This document shows positions 17,214 through 25,886 of a DNA stretch of 64,000 bases, one piece after another. How positions within the stretch are numbered: the stretch's first letter is position 1; each line of letters opens with the position of its first letter. This DNA comes from Thalassobium sp. R2A62. GTDB lineage: Bacteria; Pseudomonadota; Alphaproteobacteria; Rhodobacterales; Rhodobacteraceae. Made by a program: the position numbers and the translations under genes. The notes below the pieces were generated by a model. It had not been told where the DNA came from. It saw only the letters and a program-made list of their open reading frames with translations, and made no database searches. The DNA is taken from the NCBI RefSeq assembly GCF_000161835.1, contig NZ_GG697169.2:729852-793851 (forward strand), read 5' to 3'.

Positions 17214-18377
17214 TCAGAAACTATGGCTGAATGTCAGTCCGAACGTCTGCGTGCGATCATAGTCCTCGTCCACCACAGGATGAGCCACATACATTTGGAT
17301 TGGTCCAAGCCCCGTGGCGATCCGCAGCGTCAGTCCGACGGACGCGCGCAAATTGGAGCCTTCGTCCACCGGGGTCGCGCCAGCAACGCCGCCAGCCGCA
17401 TTATCGAGACCCCACAAGCTGCCGACATCCATAAACACACCAGGCGTCAGACGTTCAGCACCATCACCCATTATATTCGGGAACTGCGCATCAAACCGCG
17501 TGATCCCGTAGTAATTTCCGCCTAAAGCAGGAGTGTTGGCAACAGCAAGATCTCGCGGACCGAAGCCGCCGAATTCAAACCCGCGAACTGAGGCCTGCCC
17601 TAGCATGAAACGGTCGCCGATGCTGCTGTTTCCCGACAAGCTTTTCAAGGCGCCGACGCGCAGTTGACTGCGGAACACAACGTTGCCCCCGCCAAAAACA
17701 TGGATCGCGTCAGCTCTGGCCGTCAGGCGCAGAAAATCGTGATCGCGCGACGTCGATCCAACTTCGGCCCCGAACTGTAAGCGCGCATTGCGCATGGCGG
17801 CGCCCGCGATGCCCGGAAACCGATAGTCGAAACCAATACCTACCGCACCAGCCGTCTGGTTGCCTTCGTCAATACGAAGCAGGTTTGAACTTGTGGCTGA
17901 AACGTTTTGTATCTCATTCGATGCGTAGTAGATGTAGGCCGAAGTCGTGAAAGTCGGCGACATGCGCCATGTCAGGCGCGGCTCAATTCGCATGGCCGTT
18001 GCGTCAAAGCCATAAATACTGCCCGCGCGGCTGTCGGCCTGCAAAACCCGCAGGCCAAAGGTCGGTAAGGCCCCAAAAATCGCGTCGTTGTTATAAAGAA
18101 AGCTGATTCGTGTTCCACCTTCCTGCGCTTCCAAATTAAAGCGCAGCGTTTGGTCACGCCCAAAAAGCCGGTCCGTTCCGAACCCCAGACCAACAACCGG
18201 ACCTGCATCAGAATTGTACGCAAGCCTCGCCGACAATTGCGCGATCGGCTTTTCATTCAAAGTGTTCGTTCGAGCAGCAGCTATCGGTTCTTCGATGTCT
18301 GTAGGCGACTGCGCCTCCGCCGCAGAGATGCCTAAGTTGCACGCGGCTGCTACTAAGCAGAAAAGAAACTTGTACAT
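17214..18377 (-). CDS. Omp85/BamA-type outer-membrane beta-barrel without POTRA domains
   Basis: 387 residues. The N-terminus MYKFLFCLVAAACNLGISAAEAQS is a Sec signal peptide. The rest is alternating beta-strand sequence. It carries the Omp85 superfamily loop-6 motif VRGFE (residues 263-267) and ends in a Phe-terminated strand (GLTFSHSF), the usual BAM recognition signal. There is too little sequence before the barrel for a POTRA domain, so it resembles the surface-antigen (D15) C-terminal domain alone. It lies at the distal end of the giant-protein export cluster on the same strand, separated by a gene running the other way. It may be an accessory translocation or anchoring barrel for the giant protein (inference). 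Confidence 0.8.
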   Translation of the reverse strand: MYKFLFCLVAAACNLGISAAEAQSPTDIEEPIAAARTNTLNEKPIAQLSARLAYNSDAGPVVGLGFGTDRLFGRDQTLRFNLEAQEGGTRISFLYNNDAIFGALPTFGLRVLQADSRAGSIYGFDATAMRIEPRLTWRMSPTFTTSAYIYYASNEIQNVSATSSNLLRIDEGNQTAGAVGIGFDYRFPGIAGAAMRNARLQFGAEVGSTSRDHDFLRLTARADAIHVFGGGNVVFRSQLRVGALKSLSGNSSIGDRFMLGQASVRGFEFGGFGPRDLAVANTPALGGNYYGITRFDAQFPNIMGDGAERLTPGVFMDVGSLWGLDNAAGGVAGATPVDEGSNLRASVGLTLRIATGLGPIQMYVAHPVVDEDYDRTQTFGLTFSHSF

Positions 18378-18491
18378 GACAGCCCCAATAATTTGCTCTA
18401 GCCTTGTTTTGTAGTCGCGCCAAGAGTTTAACCCAAGTCGCTAATAGTCTAAAATATCAACTGTGTCTTTTTGCCCATGGGCGGAACCCGA
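18378..18491. promoter_or_regulatory. Divergent promoter region
   Basis: 114 bp, A/T-richer than its surroundings, between the divergently transcribed Omp85-like gene and the unknown gene. It must carry both promoters if each is transcribed separately; I could not fix -35/-10 elements. Confidence 0.4.
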
Positions 18492-19256
18492 ATGACTTTA
18501 ACTATGATCGACGCCGACGAAGCCCTGTTCAAACTGGCGCATTTGGCTGATGCCTGCGAACAGTCCTGGTCACTTACGGCCGATGAAGTGGAAGAGCGGG
18601 TGCTGTTTTTCTGTGATGCTAGCGTCGAGGCCGCCCAAAACATCGCCCGAGCTGCCAAAAGGCTTGCCATGGATGACAATCTGTTGGCGGATTGGTCGCT
18701 GGCAATGCGCGCCGCCGATGCCATCGGTATGGCGCTCCGGTGCGACAGAAAATCCGTTCGGCTGTACACCCAGTACTGGGAGGCAATTGTGGACCGGGTC
18801 AAAAGTGGCATCCACACCCCATACCCTTTGTACTGCGGGTTTAAATCCCTGCCCGGCGGTGTCGTACGGCGCGACGAATACATTGCATTTCCTGCGGCCC
18901 AATCGGCGCTGTTCTGGCCGCCGATGGCCAAGAGTTTTGCCGAGTTCGGGCTTGACGAGAGCGAGGGCGAGCGCGTGTTCAGCGGCCTTTCGGCGTCGAA
19001 TGCGATTTTCACACTTACATCGGGAAATGGGCGGAAATCATGGCTGACGACCGTGCGTCGCGCAGATATCAACCGGGTTGAACTTGCCAAATGGCTGGCT
19101 CCGCTCGCGGATCGCCCGGGAGGCGCGGCCATACTGGAGGCCGCACGGAGCAATAGTTTGGTACACTTGGCGGGCGGCACGGACGACGTGAAGGGCGCTT
19201 TTCTAACAGTTTACTTTGAAATCGACGTCGAAACCCTGCTGTCTCGCCTGTCTTAG
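18492..19256 (+). CDS. Protein of unknown function in the giant-protein export cluster
   Basis: 254 residues from the ATG at 18492, which has GGCGGA upstream; in-frame ATG 18477 and TTG 18471 are alternatives. There is no signal peptide or TM segment, so it is probably cytoplasmic. The first ~100 residues look helical and acidic (ADACEQSWSLTADEVEERV). The second half is mixed, with FPAAQSALFWPPMAKSF and LSASNAIFTLTSGNGRKSW. I do not recognise a family. It is the only gene of the cluster on the + strand and it overlaps the end of the convergent HlyD-like gene by 4 bp. A cytoplasmic accessory factor for the exporter is possible but unsupported. Confidence 0.7.
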   Translation: MTLTMIDADEALFKLAHLADACEQSWSLTADEVEERVLFFCDASVEAAQNIARAAKRLAMDDNLLADWSLAMRAADAIGMALRCDRKSVRLYTQYWEAIVDRVKSGIHTPYPLYCGFKSLPGGVVRRDEYIAFPAAQSALFWPPMAKSFAEFGLDESEGERVFSGLSASNAIFTLTSGNGRKSWLTTVRRADINRVELAKWLAPLADRPGGAAILEAARSNSLVHLAGGTDDVKGAFLTVYFEIDVETLLSRLS

Positions 19257-19993
19257 TTCAAGACCGCGCAAGACGTGCCAGCGGGCAGGGATAGATCGGT
19301 GTTCTCGATCTCGGCTAAGACGGTGAAGGAATTCGATGTTGCGTCGATGAACGGATCAATTGCTGTGACCACGGCTTCGACTTCGGCATCCGCCATTTCG
19401 ACGTGTACCATAAGGGTGTCGCCGAGAGATACCAGCCCAAACGCACCGGCTAGATAGACAAGTTCAGCGCGCAAAGTGCTGACTTCGATGAGCTGCAGCA
19501 AAGGGTCCGGACCGATCAATTCGCCAACTGAGACGCCAATATTCGACACGTAGCCCGCAAACGGCGCGCGGATCGTGGCGCGGCTCAACTCCATCTGGGC
19601 GCGGGCTTCGTTGGCCAGCGCCAGTTGCAGATCGGTGCGCAGGGCGCCGATTTCGTCACGCGATATCAAGTTGCGACTGAGCAAGCCTTCGCTGCGCCCG
19701 AGGCGTTCTTCCAGCGCCGCGATGCTGATCCGCGCGACGCGAAGGTCAGCCTCGGCAATCTCGGCGTCGATCCGTACCAGCGGAGCATCTTGTTCAACAA
19801 AATCAGCGCGCCTGACATCGACCGCCCGGACGATGCCGACGCGGTCACTGCCGATGTCGCTGGTGCGCGCGGGCACCAGAAGGCACGTCAGCGGCTGCAG
19901 CGACTGGGCCTGCGCAGGGCGCGCGCCCGCCAGCCAGCCGCCTTGTGCCACCAGTATGGCCAGCATACACGGCCCGATAAAACGTCTGATCAT
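19253..19993 (-). CDS. Small HlyD/RND-type periplasmic adaptor protein
   Basis: 246 residues. MIRRFIGPCMLAILVAQGGW then AGARPAQAQS is a signal peptide. The adaptor layout follows: half of a biotinyl-lipoyl motif (VGIVRAVDVRRADFVEQDAPLVRID), a helical hairpin of about 60 residues (EADLRVARISIAALEERLGR, QLALANEARAQMELSRA), then the second lipoyl half TIRAPFAGYVSNIGVSVGE and a beta-barrel domain. It lacks the usual N-terminal TM anchor of HlyD and is short, so it is probably fully periplasmic. It starts 10 bp after the SecA-like gene stop, in the same operon, and should bridge inner-membrane parts to TolC. Confidence 0.82.
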   Translation of the reverse strand: MIRRFIGPCMLAILVAQGGWLAGARPAQAQSLQPLTCLLVPARTSDIGSDRVGIVRAVDVRRADFVEQDAPLVRIDAEIAEADLRVARISIAALEERLGRSEGLLSRNLISRDEIGALRTDLQLALANEARAQMELSRATIRAPFAGYVSNIGVSVGELIGPDPLLQLIEVSTLRAELVYLAGAFGLVSLGDTLMVHVEMADAEVEAVVTAIDPFIDATSNSFTVLAEIENTDLSLPAGTSCAVLN

Positions 19994-20003
19994 GATACCA
20001 CCC

Positions 20004-21929
20004 CTAGCGATAGCCAAGACGCTTGCTCATGTCCTGCTCCCGAAGCAGGGTCTTGCGCCTCAGCGTTCGTGCCCGACAATCACGGTCCGCGTGGATTTGA
20101 GCAAGGCAAAATGTGGGGGAAAGCCTGCGTCGTAGTATCCAGGTCACAACCGTCCGCCAGATTGAAAAGGCACCTTCGACCAACCCGCGATCCTGCAGGC
20201 TGATCATCCGGTCATAGCTGCCGGGGTCGCCTTGCCGCGCGGCGCGGCCGTAAAGCTGACGTTCCAACCGACCCGACGCCATCACTGACGCGATGATCAC
20301 GTGCAACCCACCCGCATCCCGCACATCCGCATCAAGCGTGATATCGGTGCCGCGCCCGGCAAGGTGGGTTGCAATCGTGATGCGGCCGCGACGACCAGCT
20401 TCGGCGACCAGATCGGCCTCCTGCGCTTCAGTCAGGGCGTCCAGCACTGCGACGTCCCGGCCCAATTCGACGAAGACCGCCTTCAGGGCCATGGATTCTG
20501 CTACGTCATTAAGTCCGATCAGCACGGCGCGCGTTTGAGCCACGTCAATCGCACGCGCGGCAACGGCGCGCCAGCGGTCATCGGCGGTGCGAAACAGCCT
20601 CAACCCATAAGATACCATCCGCGACGGCGCATGGGGCGCGACCCGTTTCACCCCAAGCTGATAGATCGCCCAAAATTCGCTTCGGCATTCATGGGCAGTT
20701 CCAGTCAGGCCGGACAACACACGGTATTGCCGAAAATACGTCTGCTGCGTGATCTGACCAACAGTGCGCGTTTCAGCCGTGGGATCGACGCCGACGACCA
20801 TTTCAACCATCTGCTGCAGACCGTAATCCCATTTGCGATCCGGCATCAGCCGTCCGGTCGCCTGATCGACCATCACGACCTCGCCTTCGACCACGATATA
20901 GGCGACGCCTTCGATGAAGCCGTAGACGGCCGTCATGCCCATTTCGGCCAGGTCCACGATGTCCGATGTACCGGCCAGCGGATGGCGCCAGGTTGCGGCG
21001 GCGGCTTCCAGCCGTTCGGTGCCGTTTGGGGTCAGCCGCCAATTACCCTGACGGTCGCGCACCCGGTCGTCTTCGGGCACCATCGCGCGGGCAAACGCAA
21101 TCAGGTTGCGAAACAAGACCAGATCCACCGCCGGGAGGCGATCTGCGGGTTCCGACAAGATCATCGGTACCGTTGCATCGTCGATCAGGACGCTGTCGAC
21201 CTCATCCACGATGGCAAGCGCCTGACCGGTTTGGCGCGGGCGCGCTGCATCTTGCCGGCTACGCGCCTCACGCTTGTCGCGCAGGTGATCAAAGACAAAG
21301 GTTTTGTTGGTTCCGTAAAGGATATCATGGTCATAGGCGCGGCGCTTGTCATCGTCGCTGTCGGTTTGCAGCACCACGGCAGAGCTTAGGCCAAGCCGCG
21401 CGGCCAGCGGGGCGATCAGATCATGGTCACGTTCCGCAAGGTAGTCATTCACCGTGACGACATGCACCGACACCCCTACACTGGCGGCCACCAACGCGGC
21501 CAGGGCAGCGGCAAGCGTCTTGCCTTCGCCGGTGCGCAATTCTACACAATCGCCGTTCAGCAAAAGCACCGCGCATTCGATCTGGTTTCCGCGCAGCGAC
21601 AGGCCGGTTTCGCGGCGGATGACCTCAAGCACGGCGGCAAATCGTGCGGCTCCTTGCGTTGCGTCCAGCAGATGTTCGGCCCTGAGCGGAACACGCAACG
21701 CCGCGGTCAGATCAGCTTCGGACATGCCGGGCATTCTTGCCTGTTCGGTCGCGATTGCACCGCGCAATGCCACCAACCGGTCGGACCCGCGCGCCACGCG
21801 CCACAGCGCCCATTCATCGGCGAACAGCCGGATCCGCGAAAGGGGCGGAACCTCGCGCCGGACAGGGCGGCGGCGCGACCGGGCAAAGGCCTTGAGGATC
21901 GGCCGCTGACCAATCGCGGCCAGCGTCAT
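20004..21929 (-). CDS. SecA paralogue (SecA-like ATPase), C-terminally shortened
   Basis: 641 residues; true SecA is ~850-900. All ATPase motifs are intact: Walker A LRTGEGKT (131-138), VHVVTVNDYLAERD (155-168), DILYGTNKTFVFDHLRD (202-218), Walker B VDEVDSVLID (241-250), LSGLTGTA (405-412), GRGTDI (525-530) and GRAARQGDPGS (561-571). A pre-protein cross-linking region lies between the Walker B and the second ATPase fold. Missing is almost everything after motif VI: helical scaffold and wing, IRA, and the zinc-binding tail. The Arg-rich C-terminus is unlike SecA. Its start overlaps the M50-HlyD stop (ATGA). It is best explained as a dedicated motor for the giant protein encoded upstream. It is not the housekeeping secA. 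Confidence 0.9.
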   Translation of the reverse strand: MTLAAIGQRPILKAFARSRRRPVRREVPPLSRIRLFADEWALWRVARGSDRLVALRGAIATEQARMPGMSEADLTAALRVPLRAEHLLDATQGAARFAAVLEVIRRETGLSLRGNQIECAVLLLNGDCVELRTGEGKTLAAALAALVAASVGVSVHVVTVNDYLAERDHDLIAPLAARLGLSSAVVLQTDSDDDKRRAYDHDILYGTNKTFVFDHLRDKREARSRQDAARPRQTGQALAIVDEVDSVLIDDATVPMILSEPADRLPAVDLVLFRNLIAFARAMVPEDDRVRDRQGNWRLTPNGTERLEAAAATWRHPLAGTSDIVDLAEMGMTAVYGFIEGVAYIVVEGEVVMVDQATGRLMPDRKWDYGLQQMVEMVVGVDPTAETRTVGQITQQTYFRQYRVLSGLTGTAHECRSEFWAIYQLGVKRVAPHAPSRMVSYGLRLFRTADDRWRAVAARAIDVAQTRAVLIGLNDVAESMALKAVFVELGRDVAVLDALTEAQEADLVAEAGRRGRITIATHLAGRGTDITLDADVRDAGGLHVIIASVMASGRLERQLYGRAARQGDPGSYDRMISLQDRGLVEGAFSIWRTVVTWILRRRLSPTFCLAQIHADRDCRARTLRRKTLLREQDMSKRLGYR

Positions 21930-24043
21930 AGCCGCGTGACCCGCAGGAACAGCCGCTGGACGTGAAACACCATCTGTTCTAGCGCGGTGGCGCTCCCCAG
22001 ATCGATCCGCGCAACAACCCGCGCGCCCGCCCAGGCCGACAGATCGCCCTGTGGCGCGGCCCAGACGATATAGCTGGTATCAAGCGCCATGCCGGGACGG
22101 TCGGGCTGTTCGGGCACCGGCCCGCCCGCTGACACCAACAATTCCGGCGGAACCTGCTGGCCGACATCAACCACGCGACTGCGCGCGACCGGGCGCGCGA
22201 ATTCATCCCCGTTGGGCAGTAACATCAATAGCGTTGGGTCTTCATCGATCCGACCAGAATACGCCGCGGGAAACGCAGTCACGACCTGGAGTGCGTCGGG
22301 GTTGATGATGTACCCAAGCCGGTCTCCGCGATACGCGAAGGCGCCGGGCGGCGGCGGGCGCCCGCCCTGCCAACTGATCCGGCCCGAAATTGGTGCACGC
22401 ACATCCAGCGCCTGTTCCAAATCCTCGGCATTGGCCAGCGCCGTGCGCGCGACCTCAAGCTCGCGTTCAGCACGCTGGCGTTCTGGTACCGTCAGGCCGC
22501 TGCGCGACAACGCTTCTTGCAGAAACGTCACGTTCATATCCATCGCCAGCCGCCGTGCGGTCTGCGATGCGTTGTCCAGCCGCATGATCTGCATACCGGC
22601 GGTGATTTCCATGCCGTCCACGATATTGGTCGCAGCAATCTGCCCCGAGGTTTCAACGGACACTTCCGCACTTGCGAGGGGTACGATACGGCCTTCGCCT
22701 TGCGCAGAAAACGGCAGCGGCACCAGAGTTGTCAGTCCAACTAGCAAAGCCAGAAACACCGTCAGCCGCACCAGCACACGGCGCGCCCGATTCTGCGACT
22801 TGGTCATCCGAAACCCCTTCTTGAACACTTTCACCAGCGGCCATATCACGCCTATAATAACAACCCATGCCGCTAAAAGAACGCCAAAAACAAAAAACCA
22901 GGTCGATACGAGAAGTGCGATCGTTAGCGTCAGGAGCATCCGGTAAGACAGCGCAAGCGTTCCGTATGTGCCCAGTATCCGCGCCTCGCCCTGGCGGGGG
23001 TCGACGTCGGACCGCAGGCCCAGAATGCGCGACAAGAACCGGTCTTGCAGGTATTCGCCCGACCGTTGCGCAAGGTTGGGCATTTCGAGGTAATCGGCGA
23101 GTACAAAGTAGGCATCAAATTTCAGAAGTGGGTTGCCATTGAACAAAATTGTGGAAATCGATCCGATCAGCACAAAATTGAACAGAAGCGCGCGTTCGAC
23201 GCCGGGTTCAATCTGTAGCCAAAGCATCAGGGCGATCGACGCGATGAACAGTTCCGACAAGATGCCAGCCGCCCCCACCAGCATTCGCGCGCGTTTGTCC
23301 GGCAGGGCCGTCGCCTCGGACGCCTCCACGTAAGGTACCGGGAAGAATAGCAAAAGCATGATGCCAAATTCGCGCACCTGGCCGCCGAACCGGTAAAGCG
23401 CGTAACAATGCGACAGCTCGTGTAGGCCTTTCATAATCGGATAGGCCAACGCCAGGCCCAGGAGGCCACTTTGCGACAGTATCGTCTGATCTGCCGATTG
23501 GGACAGCGCCTCCCAGTTCATGACTGCCAACACAAGCGCACTGAGCAATACTGCTGCAACGACCAAACCGCCAAAAGGCGTGAACATCATGCCGACCAGC
23601 GGATATGTCTTTCGCACCAGCCAACTGGGATCAAAGAGCTTGATCTTGATCGCAAGCGGGCTGGCAAACCGCTGCTCCATCGTGGAGGATCGGCGCTTGT
23701 TGGTTCTGTCGCTCAGGTAGATCGGATCAAGTTCATGATCCGACAGGATCAGGCCCGTTCCCACCAATTGCATTACCCATTCCACCAATTCGCCCTGACT
23801 GGGCGCAATGGCCGGACGGCGCATCAGATGTTCCCAGATGTCATTAAGCGTCCTGCGACCATCGAACAGCTGCCACAGTTCCTGTGCGCGTTCGGTCAGG
23901 CGCAGGTTATGGCCCGTGACACGGTCGCACAGAACCACGAAGGCTTCGCCACGAAACATCTGGTGCGATGTGCCGATCGCCGCACGGCGGCGAAATTTCT
24001 GATCACTCAGCAGATGCCAGTCAGGATGCCTAAGCGCACTCAC
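21926..24043 (-). CDS. PqqD-like / M50 (site-2 protease type) / HlyD fusion protein
   Basis: 705 residues from the GTG at 24043, which overlaps the upstream stop as TAGTG and has GGAG just before it; an upstream GTG at 24058 is possible. Order: a PqqD-like winged-helix region at ~35-100 (LTERAQELWQLFDGRRTLNDIW). Then a polytopic M50 metalloprotease core with zinc motif HELSH (208-212) and the second ligand motif NGNPLLKFDAYF (302-313, Asp). After further TM helices comes a periplasmic HlyD-like part from ~415 (SAQGEGRIVPLASAEVSVET, helical hairpin, RAPISGRISWQGG). It sits in the inner membrane. It could process the N-terminus of the giant substrate or act as the membrane platform of the exporter. 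Confidence 0.88.
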   Translation of the reverse strand: MSALRHPDWHLLSDQKFRRRAAIGTSHQMFRGEAFVVLCDRVTGHNLRLTERAQELWQLFDGRRTLNDIWEHLMRRPAIAPSQGELVEWVMQLVGTGLILSDHELDPIYLSDRTNKRRSSTMEQRFASPLAIKIKLFDPSWLVRKTYPLVGMMFTPFGGLVVAAVLLSALVLAVMNWEALSQSADQTILSQSGLLGLALAYPIMKGLHELSHCYALYRFGGQVREFGIMLLLFFPVPYVEASEATALPDKRARMLVGAAGILSELFIASIALMLWLQIEPGVERALLFNFVLIGSISTILFNGNPLLKFDAYFVLADYLEMPNLAQRSGEYLQDRFLSRILGLRSDVDPRQGEARILGTYGTLALSYRMLLTLTIALLVSTWFFVFGVLLAAWVVIIGVIWPLVKVFKKGFRMTKSQNRARRVLVRLTVFLALLVGLTTLVPLPFSAQGEGRIVPLASAEVSVETSGQIAATNIVDGMEITAGMQIMRLDNASQTARRLAMDMNVTFLQEALSRSGLTVPERQRAERELEVARTALANAEDLEQALDVRAPISGRISWQGGRPPPPGAFAYRGDRLGYIINPDALQVVTAFPAAYSGRIDEDPTLLMLLPNGDEFARPVARSRVVDVGQQVPPELLVSAGGPVPEQPDRPGMALDTSYIVWAAPQGDLSAWAGARVVARIDLGSATALEQMVFHVQRLFLRVTRL

Positions 24044-25857
24044 TAGCTCCACCGCCACAGCGTACGGCGCAGCCAGCGCATCGCGCCACGCGTGTAGGCC
24101 GCCAGCATGTTGGTTTCACCGCCGTCGATCCGAACTACACCGCGCATCCCGTCCAAAAGCGCAACGTGTGGGACATCAGCAAAATCCATCCATGCGGAGA
24201 AGGAATTCACCCCATCGCGCATTTGGGGGTCGGTCGTGATGCTAAGCAACGTCACATCGACGGGTGTGTTCGGAAACGCTGTCAGCAACAAAGTGCCGGC
24301 GCCTCCCGGATCCAAATCCGCAACCCAGTCCTCATCGATAAACGCCAGAACGCGGAACGTATCAGGAGATGCCAATTCCAGAAGCGCCTCGCCCAATCGG
24401 ACCCGCCCACCGACCCGGCGCCATGCATCCCCGCCAACAACGGCAGCCGTTTCGGTGACCTCGAACCGGGCCAGATCAAGCTGCCGTCGCAGCAGTTCTT
24501 GCCGCACTTCGACCTGACGACGCTGTGCCTCGAGCGACTGGACACGGGACGTGTCACGCTGGGCGCGCGCAGTCTGGATCTCGGCCTCGATCTCTGCCAA
24601 CTCGGAGTCGGCCTGCGCTGTCTGCAGCACCAGATCGCTGTCTTCCATTGCCACGATGATCGCGCCGGGCGCGATGACATCGCCAAGCTGATAGGGCGCT
24701 TCTGCAAGAAAGCCGTCATAGGGCGCCGATATGACCCGCCGGTCCTGAGCTTCGATCCGGGCCGTGAAGCTCGGTTCAAACCGGGTGGGCACGAGGGCGA
24801 GAACCGTCACAATGACAGTCGCAATCACGATGAAAAGCTTGAGCTTCCAAGCCGTTGCACCAAACACTCCACGAAAACTGGCCCAAATCCAGTTGCCCAT
24901 CCGCCGCAGGATCGAAGGATAGGAACGCGCCTGGATCGTCAAAGATTCGCCCAGAACCTGCGCCACAAGATCGGCGGCTTCCATATGCAGCGGCCCGGCG
25001 GTGGACGCAGACGACCACACGGCGATTACCACCGCTTCGGCTTCGTCGCCGCTATAGATCGGCATCGACAGCCCGCGCTGCCCGCCAAGCAGTTCGACCC
25101 GCGCCAGCGCGTCTTCGCGGGCGGATTGTTCAGTGGGATCGGGCAGGGCGTCTTCTTCGGGGTCGGGCATGTCGGGGTTTGCGGCGGGTTCGGGCGCAAT
25201 GATCTGCGGGCCGCGGGCGCGCACCGCATAATCGGCCAGCGCTTCGATCTGGCTGCGGGCTTCGCTGTTGCGTTCGATCATACCGCCGCCCGACAATGCG
25301 ACCAGCTTCGGCTTGCCTTTCTTGACCCAAGTCACGGCGATCAGGTCGGGCGCCAGGGCGCGTTCCAGCCGGGCGATCCACTGGTCGGCCAATTGCCGAC
25401 GGCTGCGCGCGCGCGCGGCATCCAGCAGGACTTGCGATCCGATTTCCGCGCTCAGCGCCACATCGCCGATTTCTTCGGTGCGATCGGACAGCGCAGCCAG
25501 CATCAGCCAGCCGACCTTGGCCTCGATCACGGAAAGCTGTGACTGCAGCTCGCTGGAGTTCAGCCCCTCAAGCCGCAAGAGCAGCACCATATCCAGCCCC
25601 GGCCCACCCAACATGTAGCTGGCCGACCAGCCCATATCGGTGCCTTCGATCGCTTCCACCGCGCCACCCGCTGCGGGGTCAAAGGCCTGCAACGTGGCAT
25701 CCACGCGTTCGGGCAGGGTCTGCCCAAGTCGCGACGCCTCGCGCCACATTTCACCCTCGCGCAGAAACGCGTTGATCCCTTTGAGGCCGCGGACGCCACC
25801 AAGGTGGCGCCCCAAAGCTTTCTGGAACAGCGGAAACGGAAGGTTTGCGGTCATCAT
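24043..25857 (-). CDS. GAF-containing HlyD-family membrane adaptor
   Basis: 604 residues. The cytoplasmic N-terminal half (1-335) holds a GAF-like region at about 150-310, split by an acidic Pro/Asp/Glu linker (about 222-245). One TM helix (LFIVIATVIVTVLALVP, 341-357) follows. The periplasmic part is a HlyD adaptor with RVISAPYDGFLAEAPYQLGD (first lipoyl half), a long coiled-coil hairpin rich in E, R, Q and A (about 405-470), then barrel domains. A cytoplasmic GAF domain on an adaptor is unusual and could sense a ligand or contact the SecA-like ATPase. It starts 29 bp after the giant gene with GAAGG before the ATG. Confidence 0.85.
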   Translation of the reverse strand: MMTANLPFPLFQKALGRHLGGVRGLKGINAFLREGEMWREASRLGQTLPERVDATLQAFDPAAGGAVEAIEGTDMGWSASYMLGGPGLDMVLLLRLEGLNSSELQSQLSVIEAKVGWLMLAALSDRTEEIGDVALSAEIGSQVLLDAARARSRRQLADQWIARLERALAPDLIAVTWVKKGKPKLVALSGGGMIERNSEARSQIEALADYAVRARGPQIIAPEPAANPDMPDPEEDALPDPTEQSAREDALARVELLGGQRGLSMPIYSGDEAEAVVIAVWSSASTAGPLHMEAADLVAQVLGESLTIQARSYPSILRRMGNWIWASFRGVFGATAWKLKLFIVIATVIVTVLALVPTRFEPSFTARIEAQDRRVISAPYDGFLAEAPYQLGDVIAPGAIIVAMEDSDLVLQTAQADSELAEIEAEIQTARAQRDTSRVQSLEAQRRQVEVRQELLRRQLDLARFEVTETAAVVGGDAWRRVGGRVRLGEALLELASPDTFRVLAFIDEDWVADLDPGGAGTLLLTAFPNTPVDVTLLSITTDPQMRDGVNSFSAWMDFADVPHVALLDGMRGVVRIDGGETNMLAAYTRGAMRWLRRTLWRWS

Positions 25858-25886
25858 CGGCCTTCAGTGCGTTGGACGGATCGGTA

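Noticed and set aside
20301-21389. Long + strand open frame opposite the SecA-like gene
   Set aside because: It mirrors the codon pattern of the SecA-like gene, has no ribosome site or family signature, and the opposite strand has all SecA motifs.
24166-25542. 458-codon + strand frame opposite the GAF-HlyD gene
   Set aside because: High-GC antisense shadow; the composition (His/Arg/Gly-rich) is typical of reversed codons and not of a protein family.
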